Of a DNA stretch of 56,178 nt, positions 42,209 to 51,743 are shown one piece after another (the stretch's first letter is position 1; each line of letters opens with the position of its first letter). The stretch is from the NCBI GenBank assembly GCA_038206725.1, contig JBBRAO010000022.1:1-56178 (forward strand). The letters run 5' to 3'. The position numbers were made by a program, and so were the translations under genes. The notes under the pieces are model-generated. The model was given only the letters and a program-made list of their open reading frames with translations, was not told the origin of the DNA and searched no databases. The DNA is from JBAXXL01 sp038206725. GTDB taxonomy: Bacteria; Bacteroidota; Ignavibacteria; Kapaibacteriales; UBA2268.

Positions 42209-42309
42209 GGGGAGGTCGATGAGTCCCAATCCTAATCTACAACACAAACCGCGAAAAAGTGATGGCTGAATCAATTCATCCGATGACTTTTCGGTCATCG
42301 GATGAGTAT
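42209..42309 (+). pseudogene. Fossil T9SS sorting tail
   Basis: GTCGATGAG...AATCTACAAC, then GTGATG and GAATC-ATTCATCCG, align with the intact tail at 2-90 (GTTGATGAGC..., AATCTACAAC, GTGATG, GAATCTATTCATCCG). A small deletion and a stop break the frame, and the end is a 12-bp hairpin (TCATCCGATGAC/GTCATCGGATGA, 42276-42305). Confidence 0.6.
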
Positions 42310-42528
42310 TAAAAAATAATTGTTAATGCGAAGAAATCCTCTTCAATCACGTAGTGATGAAATATTAATAGAAAAAGGTGGTATTTTGACCGGATATCCC
42401 GTAGGGATGGAATGTTTGTAATAAAATTGATCTGCTTGTTCGTACAAAACCCTGAAAGGGCGACATAATCCTTTAAATCCTGGTTCAGACAAATGGTTTT
42501 GGGCATCTCGACTCCGCTCGATTTCCGG
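42310..42528. repeat. Intergenic repeat stretch
   Basis: Shares the GTTAATGCGAAGAAA and GGATnnAATGTTTGTA elements with 22760-22810 and ends with a CATCTCGACTCCGCTCGAT unit at 42502-42528. No gene is visible. Confidence 0.6.
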
Positions 42529-42555
42529 TTTATTTGCCATCCCCCACCAAACCCC

Positions 42556-42589
42556 AAAAAAAAAGGTTCGTTTTACCGAACCTTTTTTT
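42556..42589. terminator. Bidirectional intrinsic terminator
   Basis: AGGTTCG / CGAACCT stem with a 6-nt loop flanked by A and T runs on both sides; serves the minus-strand lipoprotein gene ending at 42605 and anything coming from the left. Confidence 0.85.
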
Positions 42590-42604
42590 CACTGTATTGC
42601 TTTG

Positions 42605-43075
42605 TTAAAAGCCGTCTGCGACTTTATATTTTGTTGTGTAGCTGATAGCTTTTGTGGTATCGCCGTCCGGTATAAATTTATATCTTATTATAGACACGCC
42701 GGTTGTTACGCCTGCATCCAAGTCAGCAAAAAAATGTGTTTTGCTGGATACTTGATTTGGCCATAAAGTAAATTCACCAGGGAATAATTTGTCAACTAAG
42801 GAAGGAGGGTAACAAGTACCACCCATACAAACTAATAGACTGTGACCGGGCGTCAAGCTTACGATTTCCATTTTTATTTTGACTGTAACTTGCTTGTCGG
42901 AAATATTTTTAATGGCGGCTTCCGATTGCAATAAGCCTGGTTTACCCGATACGCTGTCTGTTTTGCTGACAAATTCCAAAACTTGTTCATCAACAGGTTG
43001 AATAGGGTCATCTTTACAAGATGTAAGGTAAATTAGCGGTAGTACAATCGCGATTAGTATTAGTATTTTGTTCAT
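42605..43075 (-). CDS. Small lipoprotein, unknown function
   Basis: 156 residues with a lipobox (YLTSC, Cys20). The mature part is beta-rich, probably Ig-like (KNISDKQVTVKIKMEIVSL), and holds two cysteines in CMGGTC that could form a disulfide. No family recognised. It has its own terminator and is divergent from the TlpA-like gene. Confidence 0.65.
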   Translation of the reverse strand: MNKILILIAIVLPLIYLTSCKDDPIQPVDEQVLEFVSKTDSVSGKPGLLQSEAAIKNISDKQVTVKIKMEIVSLTPGHSLLVCMGGTCYPPSLVDKLFPGEFTLWPNQVSSKTHFFADLDAGVTTGVSIIRYKFIPDGDTTKAISYTTKYKVADGF

Positions 43076-43205
43076 TTTATTTCTATTTAATTAATAAATT
43101 TTAATTAAATAACGAATCTCTCATTATTTTGTTTTAAAGAAAAACATTTTCTTCGTAATTTCGTATTAAATAAATAAACCATTTACAAAAAAGCAGGAAA
43201 AACTG

Positions 43206-43709
43206 ATGAAGTTAAAAGTATTTGCTCTAATGATAGCGATGTTGTTGAGCGTTGGAATAAGCTCAGCGAAAGATAAAACGATACCTTCTGTTTCGATTAA
43301 AGATTTGAAAGGCAAGGTAGTTGATACAAAAACATTTGACAATGGCAACAAACCTATGTTTATTACATTTTGGGCTACTTGGTGCAAACCTTGCTTAACA
43401 GAACTAAGTGCAATTGACGATAATTTCGAAGCGTGGGCTGAAAAAACCGGCGTTAAAGTAATCGCGATTTCTATTGATGATTCGAGAAGCGCGCGCAAAT
43501 TACCGGCGTTTGTCAAAGGACGTGATTGGAAATTTGAAGTTTACAGCGACGAAAACAGCGATTTCAAACGTGCAATGGGTGTAAACAATCCACCACATAG
43601 TTTTATTATTGACGGAAAAGGCAAAATTGTATGGGAACATAACGGCTATGCTCCGGGCGACGAAAACGAAGTTTTCAGAAAATTGAAAGAATATACAATA
43701 GCAAAATAA
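43206..43709 (+). CDS. TlpA-like periplasmic thioredoxin
   Basis: 167 residues: signal peptide (to SSA), then an AhpC/TSA-Redoxin-like fold with FITFWATWCKPC (CxxC), VKVIAISIDDS, and NPPHSFIIDGKGKIVWEHNGY (cis-proline region). It exchanges thiols/disulfides in the periplasm, for example in cytochrome maturation. Monocistronic with its own terminator. Confidence 0.88.
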   Translation: MKLKVFALMIAMLLSVGISSAKDKTIPSVSIKDLKGKVVDTKTFDNGNKPMFITFWATWCKPCLTELSAIDDNFEAWAEKTGVKVIAISIDDSRSARKLPAFVKGRDWKFEVYSDENSDFKRAMGVNNPPHSFIIDGKGKIVWEHNGYAPGDENEVFRKLKEYTIAK

Positions 43710-43745
43710 AAAGTGCCAAGTTGAACAATGACGCTTTGAAATTTG

Positions 43746-43778
43746 AAAAGACACGAATTATTATCGTGTCTTTTTTTT
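43746..43778 (+). terminator. Intrinsic terminator of the TlpA-like gene
   Basis: AAAAGACACGA / TCGTGTCTTTT stem with a 7-nt loop and a T-run. Confidence 0.9.
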
Positions 43779-43850
43779 ATGCCAGATAGGGTAATTATAG
43801 AGATGTAGCAATATCTCTAATATAGAAATATGGAATATTATAACCCGAGC

Positions 43851-45023
43851 TTATCCAAACAGATTCCGAATCTTTTCGAAATATTCCTTTTCCTGTTTCG
43901 ACGATTTATGCGATGGATTTATATTTTCCATAGTCTTCATTTTATTGAGCATATCTTTTTCTTGGCTGTTTACTTGCTTCGGTATAAATATGTTTAATAT
44001 AACCAATTGCTCGCCTTTTCTCGATGAATTCACATTCGGCAATCCTTTGCTTGATAAACGAATTGTTTCGCCGGGAACTGAACCTGCTTTAACGCCGATT
44101 TTCTCAGTGCCGTACAGGGTTGGAACCTCGATTTTTGCTCCCAACACCGCATCGGGATAACTAATCAGCAACTCGTGTATGATTGTATCGCCGGAACGCT
44201 TGAAGAGTAAATGCGGTTTCACTTCGAAAATCACAATCAAATCGCCTTCCAATCCGCCTCGACGACCTGTATTTCCTTTTTCACGCAAACTCATATATTG
44301 ACCACTTTCTACTCCGGCAGGTATGTTAATGCTGACGGTTTCTTCTTTTTGCTTGATTCCTTCGCCGTAACAAGAGGTGCATTTTTCGCGAATGATTTTT
44401 CCTGTGCCGCCACATTCAGAGCAATCGGAAATTGATATTGTCTGACCTATGAAACTGCGGCGCATTTGTTGAACTTGACCCATTCCGTTACAAGTTGGAC
44501 AGGTTTCTGGGGCTTTACCTGCTTTCGCTCCGCTTCCGTCGCATACTTCGCAATTAACCATTCTTTTAATTTTTACTTTTTTCTCTATTCCTGTGGATAT
44601 TTCTTCCAAAGTCAGCGGAATACGGATTTTCAAATCGCTACCCCGTTCTCGACGCGGTCCGGAAGAGCGACGCGATGAACCGAAACCGCCACCGAAAATA
44701 TCGTCAAAGAAGCTACCGCCCCCACCACCGCCGAAAATGTCGCCGAATGCCGAGAAAATGTCGTTGATATTGGTATAGCTATGGAAATCTTGTCCGCCGC
44801 GTAAACCTTCGTGCCCATAACGATCGTAGCGAGCACGCTTATCGGCGTCGCTTAATACTTCATAAGCTTCGGAGCAAAGTTTGAATTTCTCTTCCGCCTC
44901 TTGGTTATCAGGATTTTTATCGGGGTGGAACTGCATCGCCATTTTGCGGTACGCGGTTTTTATCTCATCTTGCGAACTAGTACGCTCGACAGTTAAAATT
45001 TCGTAGTAATCTTGTTTAGCCAT
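43851..45023 (-). CDS. dnaJ: Chaperone DnaJ
   Basis: 390 residues. J domain with HPD at 33-35, a G/F-rich region, four CxxCxGxG zinc repeats (CEVCDGSG, CPTCNGMG, CSECGGTG, CTSCYGEG) and the C-terminal substrate domain. It stimulates DnaK ATPase and delivers substrates. The ATG shares one base with the grpE stop (TAATG). Confidence 0.97.
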   Translation of the reverse strand: MAKQDYYEILTVERTSSQDEIKTAYRKMAMQFHPDKNPDNQEAEEKFKLCSEAYEVLSDADKRARYDRYGHEGLRGGQDFHSYTNINDIFSAFGDIFGGGGGGSFFDDIFGGGFGSSRRSSGPRRERGSDLKIRIPLTLEEISTGIEKKVKIKRMVNCEVCDGSGAKAGKAPETCPTCNGMGQVQQMRRSFIGQTISISDCSECGGTGKIIREKCTSCYGEGIKQKEETVSINIPAGVESGQYMSLREKGNTGRRGGLEGDLIVIFEVKPHLLFKRSGDTIIHELLISYPDAVLGAKIEVPTLYGTEKIGVKAGSVPGETIRLSSKGLPNVNSSRKGEQLVILNIFIPKQVNSQEKDMLNKMKTMENINPSHKSSKQEKEYFEKIRNLFG

Positions 45024-45559
45024 TAGTTCCCTTCGTTTCCTTTTGAAGTAATAACTTTGGTGTGACGTAATACTTTTTCACCACAGCGATAACCTTTCTG
45101 AACCTGTTGAACAACAGCTCCTTCGGGTAAATCGGACGGCATAGCCAATATAGCTTCGTGGAAATTTACATCGAATTGCTTTCCGCAAGGTTCTTCGATT
45201 TCGATTATATTATGATCCGAAAATATTTTTTGAATTTTTCTAAATATCATTTGAAAACCTTCGAGCATTTTTGCGCCGCCGCTCGATTTTTGTGCCGCAT
45301 CGAAAGCGTTTTCGAAATCGTCGGCTATTTCGAGAAAACGAACTTGAAGTTTTTCGTTGCCGTATTCTAAAAGCTCCTGTTTCTCGCGGTTTGTGCGTTT
45401 GCGAAAGTTCTCTAATTCTGCCGCTTTGCGAATTACTTGATCTTTTAGTTCGACATTTTCTTTTGTCAATTTATCGATTTCCTTTTGGCAATCAATTTGT
45501 TGATCGTCCGATATTTCGATAGTTTGTTCTTTGCTATCTGCTCTATCTTTCGTCTTCAT
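45023..45559 (-). CDS. grpE: GrpE nucleotide exchange factor
   Basis: 178 residues with a long N-terminal coiled coil and the GrpE signatures FRKRTNREKQEL, FLEIADDFENAF and EIEEPCGKQFDVNFHEA; C-terminal VVQQVQKGY. It releases ADP from DnaK. Operon with dnaJ; no hrcA or dnaK in the window. Confidence 0.95.
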   Translation of the reverse strand: MKTKDRADSKEQTIEISDDQQIDCQKEIDKLTKENVELKDQVIRKAAELENFRKRTNREKQELLEYGNEKLQVRFLEIADDFENAFDAAQKSSGGAKMLEGFQMIFRKIQKIFSDHNIIEIEEPCGKQFDVNFHEAILAMPSDLPEGAVVQQVQKGYRCGEKVLRHTKVITSKGNEGN

Positions 45560-45781
45560 CTATTTTTCCTAATATTTTCAATCCAATTAGGCATTGACGA
45601 ACAAGTAAGCGATTTATTAAAAAAACTCATTTAGGGTATTTCGAAAAGCTCTGGGCGGATGAATCGGAAAGGTGAATTGATGCTTTTATAGTTGATACTA
45701 AAAAGCCGATTCTGTTGATAGTGTATTCACTAAAGTCAATAATATGCAGTACCATAAATAAAAATCAAGAGAAGGTTGATT

Positions 45782-46837
45782 TTACCATTTATCAATCATT
45801 TCGAGTAATTCTTGAACAATTTCATCTTCGGGGATTGTTTTTATTTTCTCACCTCTCGAAAACACTATCGCGCTGTGTTTTCCGCAGGCAACTCCTAAAT
45901 CGGCTTCCATTGCTTCACCGGGACCGTTTACAATACATCCCATTATCGCAATTTTCATATCTTTTTCAATACCGCTCACCGCGGCTTCCACTTCACCGGC
46001 AATTTTAATTAAATCAACGTCCAAACGACCGCAGGTAGGGCACGAGATTATCTCAATACCTTTTTTCCGCAATCCTAAAGCTCGCAGAATATCTATCCCT
46101 GTTTCAACTTCCTTTTCAGGGATGTCGGTAAGCGAAACTCTAATCGTATCGCCAATTCCTTCGGAAAGCAAAGTGCCGATACCTATCGCTGATTTAATAG
46201 TCCCTTGACGGTTTGTTCCGGCTTCTGTTACACCCAAATGCAAAGGATAATCCGTACTGTCGGATAGCAATCTATACGCGTCTATCATCAGTGGTACGTT
46301 GGTGGATTTGACAGCTATGATTATATCTTCAAATCCGACCGACCTGCAAATATCTATATGACGCATAGCGCTTTCGAACAAAGCCTCAGCGGTCGGTTTG
46401 CCGTGTTTTTCTAAAATGTCTTTTTCTAACGAACCTGAATTTACACCGATTCTTATAGGCACATTCTTCCTTTTTGCCGCTGTAAGTACCTCTTCAATTC
46501 TGCTTCGCGAGCCGATATTTCCCGGATTAATACGGATTTTCGCCGCTCCGGCTTCAATTGCTTTGAGTGCGAATATATGATTGAAATGGATATCGGCAAC
46601 GATTGGAATAGGTGACAACCTAACGATTTCAGAGAATGATTCCGCCGCTTCGGACGTGTTCAATGTAACGCGCATTATATCGGCTCCTTTATCGGCACAT
46701 CGTATAATCTGGTCAACAGTACTCGCAACATCCGCGGTTTTGGTTTTGGTCATACTTTGAACGGAAATTGGTGAGCCATTGCCAATAATGACATTGCCTA
46801 CACGAACTTCGCGCGTTTTTTTTCGCTCGAATTTCAT
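45782..46837 (-). CDS. ispG: 4-hydroxy-3-methylbut-2-enyl diphosphate synthase
   Basis: 351 residues. TIM barrel then a C-terminal [4Fe-4S] domain with Cys266, Cys269 (SCPTCGR), Cys301 and Glu308 (MGCIVNGPGE). Makes HMBPP in the MEP isoprenoid pathway. The stop region is followed by a 222-bp gap with nothing recognised; its start overlaps the rhomboid gene by 1 nt. Confidence 0.96.
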   Translation of the reverse strand: MKFERKKTREVRVGNVIIGNGSPISVQSMTKTKTADVASTVDQIIRCADKGADIMRVTLNTSEAAESFSEIVRLSPIPIVADIHFNHIFALKAIEAGAAKIRINPGNIGSRSRIEEVLTAAKRKNVPIRIGVNSGSLEKDILEKHGKPTAEALFESAMRHIDICRSVGFEDIIIAVKSTNVPLMIDAYRLLSDSTDYPLHLGVTEAGTNRQGTIKSAIGIGTLLSEGIGDTIRVSLTDIPEKEVETGIDILRALGLRKKGIEIISCPTCGRLDVDLIKIAGEVEAAVSGIEKDMKIAIMGCIVNGPGEAMEADLGVACGKHSAIVFSRGEKIKTIPEDEIVQELLEMIDKW

Positions 46838-47835
46838 TACAGTTTTTTACTTAATTCATTCAATATGGTCTTTTCTTTATCATCCAAGTTTTGGTAACCC
46901 TGCGATGATATTTTATCCAATATCGTATCTATTCGTTCTTGAGTAATTGTCTCGCCGCCAATAATATAAGACTTTCGTGCAGTAGTATTGCTACTCGGAG
47001 ACGGTGGTTCTTTGCTAACTGTCGCGTGCCAATTAGATTGTGTTTGAGTCGGTTTTTGATAATATTGATTCGGATTATTGCGCATACTCGCGTTATAATC
47101 GTCGTTATAGTTTGTATATGCCGAGCTCTGATCGGCGCGTAATCTAAATTTGAATAATCGTTCGATATAGGAATATATCTTCAAATTTGGAGCGTATTTT
47201 GTTAAAAGGAAACCGGCTATAGCACCGCCTATATGAGCAAAATGCGCAACTCCGCTATTCGACATAGTAACACCGCTGAATAGTTCAATCGCCATATATA
47301 TTAATATGAATAAGCGCGCGGAAATCGGAATAAATAGTGGAAATATTAAAAGCTTTCTCTTAGGAAATGTTACAGCAAACGCCGCCAATATGCCCATCAC
47401 TGCACCTGAAGCGCCAATTGTTGGAACTACATCGCCCATCACATATAATACGCCTAAGTGAAGCAAACCCGCGCCTAAGCCCGAAATAATATATACGCAT
47501 AGGAATTTTGCGCTTCCCCATAAACGTTCCATTTCCGCGCCTATCATCCAAAGCATAAACATATTCATAAATACGTGACCTAATCCTCCGTGAAGGAACA
47601 TATATGTAAATAGCTGGTGGGGCCAAAATACCGCACTGCCGAAATTCGCAAGCATTGTGCCTTTGACATCTACAGGCCATAAAGCCGCATACGAGATAAT
47701 CCAATCGTGAATTGTGACTCCGCCAACCATAACTCGTCCAAATATAAAATAATCCAAAGCGAAAATTAATACGTTGATTATTATCAAGCCTTTTATTACT
47801 GGTGGCATACCCGTCGATTTTCCGGTTCCTAACAT
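46837..47835 (-). CDS. Rhomboid-family intramembrane serine protease
   Basis: 332 residues, about six transmembrane helices then a soluble tail of about 110 residues. Catalytic Ser143 in GASG, and His201 in HIGGAIAG. The Asn-rich linker (YNDDYNASMRNNPNQYYQ) ends in a helical domain with ERIDTILDKI, as in DUF6576. Substrate unknown. Overlaps ispG by 1 nt. Confidence 0.9.
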   Translation of the reverse strand: MLGTGKSTGMPPVIKGLIIINVLIFALDYFIFGRVMVGGVTIHDWIISYAALWPVDVKGTMLANFGSAVFWPHQLFTYMFLHGGLGHVFMNMFMLWMIGAEMERLWGSAKFLCVYIISGLGAGLLHLGVLYVMGDVVPTIGASGAVMGILAAFAVTFPKRKLLIFPLFIPISARLFILIYMAIELFSGVTMSNSGVAHFAHIGGAIAGFLLTKYAPNLKIYSYIERLFKFRLRADQSSAYTNYNDDYNASMRNNPNQYYQKPTQTQSNWHATVSKEPPSPSSNTTARKSYIIGGETITQERIDTILDKISSQGYQNLDDKEKTILNELSKKL

Positions 47836-47958
47836 TGTTCCTCGAATTTAAATCAAAAAAAGAGAAATAGACGTAGCAAAATTATAACAATTGCTATTTT
47901 GCTTTTTGGGGGTTAGGTGCTTTCTCAAACAAAAATAAGAAAGAAATTGTATTTTTTA

Positions 47959-49194
47959 TTAAATCCTTACTGTACTTCCGAAGCTTAAACCGAAATGTTT
48001 GCCGAGGAACATATTTTCAGGCATAAATCCTTTTGTTTTGAATAAAAAGTTTAAGTCGAACGATATACCTTTTATGATAGTTTTGCGCTGATTCAAGAGA
48101 AAGTATTTTACATCCAAATCCACCGCTCCTCCGCTGAAAGACTTGGCGGTATTGAAATCCAAATTTTTCGGTTGCCGCCATATATGACCGGCTAAGCTGA
48201 CGGAAACCCTTTCGATGGGTCTGTAATCCACTAAGCCAACGCCATAAGCCGAGAACCAGTTTTCTTTATTTTGAGCTTGACGTGCATAAAGAGCAAAATT
48301 TAATGATTTATATTTTACCCAAATGTTCTCGTCAATAAAATCTCCAAACGGGCTCATTGTATAACCCATACCTACATTAATGCTTGTTTCGTTATTAAGT
48401 TTGAAATTCTCTTTGCCGATTATCATCGGATTAAGCAGATTGATCAAAGAACGATACCCGGCGCGTGAAATGAACAATTGTTCTTCGCGTGTTAAATCTT
48501 CATAACGTATATATCTGTGGAATTCAGCATTTGGTCTGTAAAGGTTTTTCACCGCTCCATAAGTATCAAATCCAACGATATCGCGTTCCAATTCATTGCT
48601 TTCTTCAGCTAAGTCTATATCATATTTGAAAAGTCCCATAACGTAATACTGTAAAATAGCCAATTTACGCATCAGGTATTCCCATTTGTAATTTTTATAA
48701 TCATCGAACCCAAAGCTACCTATTGCCTCCATTTGCTTAGTAAGCATATAGTCCGATTCCAGTCCTGCGGTGTGTAACCGGATATAGGTTGGCAAATCGG
48801 TATCGCGAAGATTTTTCAATGTGGCATCGGTAACACCTTTCACATAAGCGGCACCGGATTCATTGAAATATGGTTGTGACACCGAACCTATATTACGGCT
48901 TGTTAAAATTGATCTGTGCCCTTCTTCGTGACTTAACGGAGTAAGTACTAATGCCTCTAAGCAAAGCTGGATCAAATCCGAAGTCATCGCATTGTCGGTT
49001 ATGGAATTCAATCCACGAGCAAACAGCCTATAAGCAGACAAATAGCATTGGTCGAATTGCTTCATAGTGAAAAGTTGGGCGGGTGAATCCTGTATGATAA
49101 AACTGTAATCGGTCGTTTTTGCTGTACTGTCCGGCAATGCCGACGCATTATAATATGCAGTAAATAACAATACTAAAATCAATATTTTATTCAT
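47959..49194 (-). CDS. Barrel-like exported protein with an HEXXH motif
   Basis: 411 residues, signal peptide (to ASA). Residues 81-95 read LTPLSHEEGHRSI: His89-Glu90-x-x-His93, an HEXXH zinc-protease motif, with a candidate third ligand in NESGAA (Glu112). A helical domain (to about 260) is followed by a C-terminal barrel-like half. I do not recognise the family. Confidence 0.55.
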   Translation of the reverse strand: MNKILILVLLFTAYYNASALPDSTAKTTDYSFIIQDSPAQLFTMKQFDQCYLSAYRLFARGLNSITDNAMTSDLIQLCLEALVLTPLSHEEGHRSILTSRNIGSVSQPYFNESGAAYVKGVTDATLKNLRDTDLPTYIRLHTAGLESDYMLTKQMEAIGSFGFDDYKNYKWEYLMRKLAILQYYVMGLFKYDIDLAEESNELERDIVGFDTYGAVKNLYRPNAEFHRYIRYEDLTREEQLFISRAGYRSLINLLNPMIIGKENFKLNNETSINVGMGYTMSPFGDFIDENIWVKYKSLNFALYARQAQNKENWFSAYGVGLVDYRPIERVSVSLAGHIWRQPKNLDFNTAKSFSGGAVDLDVKYFLLNQRKTIIKGISFDLNFLFKTKGFMPENMFLGKHFGLSFGSTVRI

Positions 49195-49320
49195 TTTTAT
49201 CCATTATTGATAATAATCAAAATATAAATTAATAATATTTTTTGAATAATTTATCAAATATAGGATTAATTTTGTTTTTTGTTCAAACACGTCGTTGCTG
49301 GGGTGGCTTAAAGCTAAGCA

Positions 49321-49467
49321 ACTCATCGGATAACTGTCAGCCATCGGATGAGCAAAAGTCTTCTTCTTCGGTTCCCCCTTGTTCCAAGGGGGTTAGGGGG
49401 TTTCTCTTCTCTTCTTCGCATTCACAATTGTTTAAAGATGGATTCCCACTTCCGCGGGAATGACGCC
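49321..49467. repeat. Three repeat units in the gap before the efflux operon end
   Basis: Around 49322-49352: CATCGGAT direct/inverted unit similar to 42276. 49371-49408: CCCCCTTGTTCCAAGGGGG unit, almost identical to 36106. 49434-49467: AAGATGGATTCCC unit with GCGGGAATGACGCC. Confidence 0.7.
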
Positions 49468-49509
49468 TCGGCTTCTTCTATCTTCTTGACATTTACAATT
49501 TATAATTGT

Positions 49510-50628
49510 TTATGTTGTTTTACTGAATCTTGCAATGGCAATTGAAAAATAGAATACCGCCAGCCCGGCCATTGCGTAAAACTCTACGGCTAAATCATTG
49601 AAACCTGAGCCTTTTAGCATAATAGCCCGACTAACTTTAACATAATAGCAGGATGGGTTAATTATGTATGATACTTTTTTAGCCCATTCCGGCATACTGT
49701 TGAACGGTGTAAATATACCGCTCATCAGTACATAAATCATTATTATGGCAAAAACTGAAAACAGATATTGTTGCTGTGTGGAAGCAAATGACGAAACAAA
49801 GAGGCCAAGACCCAATACCGCGAACAAGTAAACGATTGTATGGAGTAGTAACAGCAAAACAGAACCGTTGAAATGTATTCCAAAAACAAATTTCGAAAAT
49901 ATTAATCCTATCGCTAAATCAACTATACCTATTAATAAAAATGGAATTAATTTAGCTGTTATAAACTGCCATTTTTTAATTGGGGATACGTTGATTTGCT
50001 CAATGGTTCCCATTTCTTTTTCTTTTACCAGATTCAAACCCGCCAATAACAAACCAATCGAGGTAACTAATATTACCAATATTCCCGGCACCATATAATC
50101 ATAGTAATCAAGAAGTGAGTTGTACCAAAACCGATGATTAATATTGATGGTTTCCAATCTTGCCATATCTACGTTAAATGTCTTCATTAAGATATGTTTA
50201 TTGAAATTCATTATAACTCCGGATGTATATCCGGCGGCAATTTGTGCGGCCGATCCATTGATAGCGTTAATTACAACTTGTATATCTGCTGAATTAGATT
50301 CGGTTAGTTCGTTGCTAAAGCCTTTGGAAATATTCAATATAACATCAACTTTGTTGTTTTCTAACAATTCATAAACTTTATTTTCGGAATAGGTTTGAGT
50401 TACTATCGTATAAAAAGGCGAGCTTGAAAATTCATTGATTAATTGACGTGAAGTAACCGAATTGTCCTTGTCTATTATGCCGAGTTTCAGGTTTTTAACT
50501 TCATAGGTAATCGCCGGCGCTAAAAGCAGAATCTGAACTATTGGTATTATAAATATCACTTTGCCTAAAAACTTATCTCTGAATATCTGAATGAATTCTT
50601 TTTGCAATAAATACAGGATTTGTCTCAT
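49510..50628 (-). CDS. ABC-2 type permease (YbhR/YbhS-like)
   Basis: 372 residues: one N-terminal membrane helix, an extracytoplasmic domain (about residues 40-170), then five C-terminal helices; family motif EKEMGTIEQINVSPIKKWQF. Second of two permeases, 8 nt after the first. It forms the channel of a drug/toxin-efflux ABC system. Confidence 0.9.
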   Translation of the reverse strand: MRQILYLLQKEFIQIFRDKFLGKVIFIIPIVQILLLAPAITYEVKNLKLGIIDKDNSVTSRQLINEFSSSPFYTIVTQTYSENKVYELLENNKVDVILNISKGFSNELTESNSADIQVVINAINGSAAQIAAGYTSGVIMNFNKHILMKTFNVDMARLETININHRFWYNSLLDYYDYMVPGILVILVTSIGLLLAGLNLVKEKEMGTIEQINVSPIKKWQFITAKLIPFLLIGIVDLAIGLIFSKFVFGIHFNGSVLLLLLHTIVYLFAVLGLGLFVSSFASTQQQYLFSVFAIIMIYVLMSGIFTPFNSMPEWAKKVSYIINPSCYYVKVSRAIMLKGSGFNDLAVEFYAMAGLAVFYFSIAIARFSKTT

Positions 50629-50636
50629 TTTTTCAC

Positions 50637-51743
50637 CTAATCCAATCTAATTTTAAATCTTTTCGCGCTTAAGGCAATAAAAAATATAGTCATCCCCAGC
50701 AGGACGTAAGTCTCAACTTGTACAGCCCAAAATCCCGCGCCTTTTATCATAATATTTTTGATGATTACAATAAACCATCTTGATGGCATTATTAAGCTTA
50801 TGTAATGGTATATGTCCGGCATATTTTCAATTGGAATCATAAAACCGGACAGTATCATCGAAGGCATAAGTAATCCAATCAGAGAAATAAACATAGCCTG
50901 TTGCATATTTGTGGCAATAGTCGAAATAAATATTCCTAATGATAAAGCTAAAGTAATAAATAAACAACTTTCGAGGAGTAGTAAAACAATTGACCCCTTC
51001 ATAGGCAAATCGAATATAAAATAGCTCATAAGCAAAATAATAACGACATCAATAATTGATAGAAAAAGGTATGGCGCGACTTTTCCAAGAATAATTTGAA
51101 TAGGTCTTAACGGTGATACTAACAGTACCTCCATAGAGCCGAATTCTTTTTCTCTTGTTATTGACACGCTGGTCATAAGAACGCAAATCATCAGTAAAAT
51201 CAATGCAATAACGCCCGGCACAAACATATACGCACTCTTTAATTGAGGATTATAGTGCATTAATATTTGAGGTTTTACTTGCGTTATTTTTAGGTCTATC
51301 GGGATATTTTCTTCCTGATATTTTCGAACAATAGACATAGTGTAATTTGCGGTTAGGTTAGCCGTATTGGGTTCACTACCATCTAAAATTAACCCGATTT
51401 CCGCTTTTTTTTCATTTTTTAACTTTCTTGCAAAATTGTTTTCGAAAATAATTGCGCAGTTGATATTTCCTTCTTTAAAAGCACGGTCTATGTCTTCCGA
51501 TGAATATAGCACTTCCGAAATCTTAAAACGCTCTGTAGCCGCGATTTTTTGTACTATCGCCCTCGTTACGTCATCTTTGGAATTGTCCATCACCCCGACG
51601 TGTATATTTTTAATATCCATCGAAACGACTAATCCAAAAAGCAAAATCTGTATAGTCGGCAAAGCAAATACAATAATAATAGTTCGATAATCCCTCACGA
51701 TATGGAGAATTTCCTTCATTATAAATCCCATCATACGTTTCAT
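50637..51743 (-). CDS. ABC-2 type permease (YbhS/YbhR-like)
   Basis: 368 residues with the same topology as the neighbouring permease; motif REKEFGSMEVLLVSPLRP. The start overlaps the second ATPase by 4 nt. Confidence 0.9.
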   Translation of the reverse strand: MKRMMGFIMKEILHIVRDYRTIIIVFALPTIQILLFGLVVSMDIKNIHVGVMDNSKDDVTRAIVQKIAATERFKISEVLYSSEDIDRAFKEGNINCAIIFENNFARKLKNEKKAEIGLILDGSEPNTANLTANYTMSIVRKYQEENIPIDLKITQVKPQILMHYNPQLKSAYMFVPGVIALILLMICVLMTSVSITREKEFGSMEVLLVSPLRPIQIILGKVAPYLFLSIIDVVIILLMSYFIFDLPMKGSIVLLLLESCLFITLALSLGIFISTIATNMQQAMFISLIGLLMPSMILSGFMIPIENMPDIYHYISLIMPSRWFIVIIKNIMIKGAGFWAVQVETYVLLGMTIFFIALSAKRFKIRLD

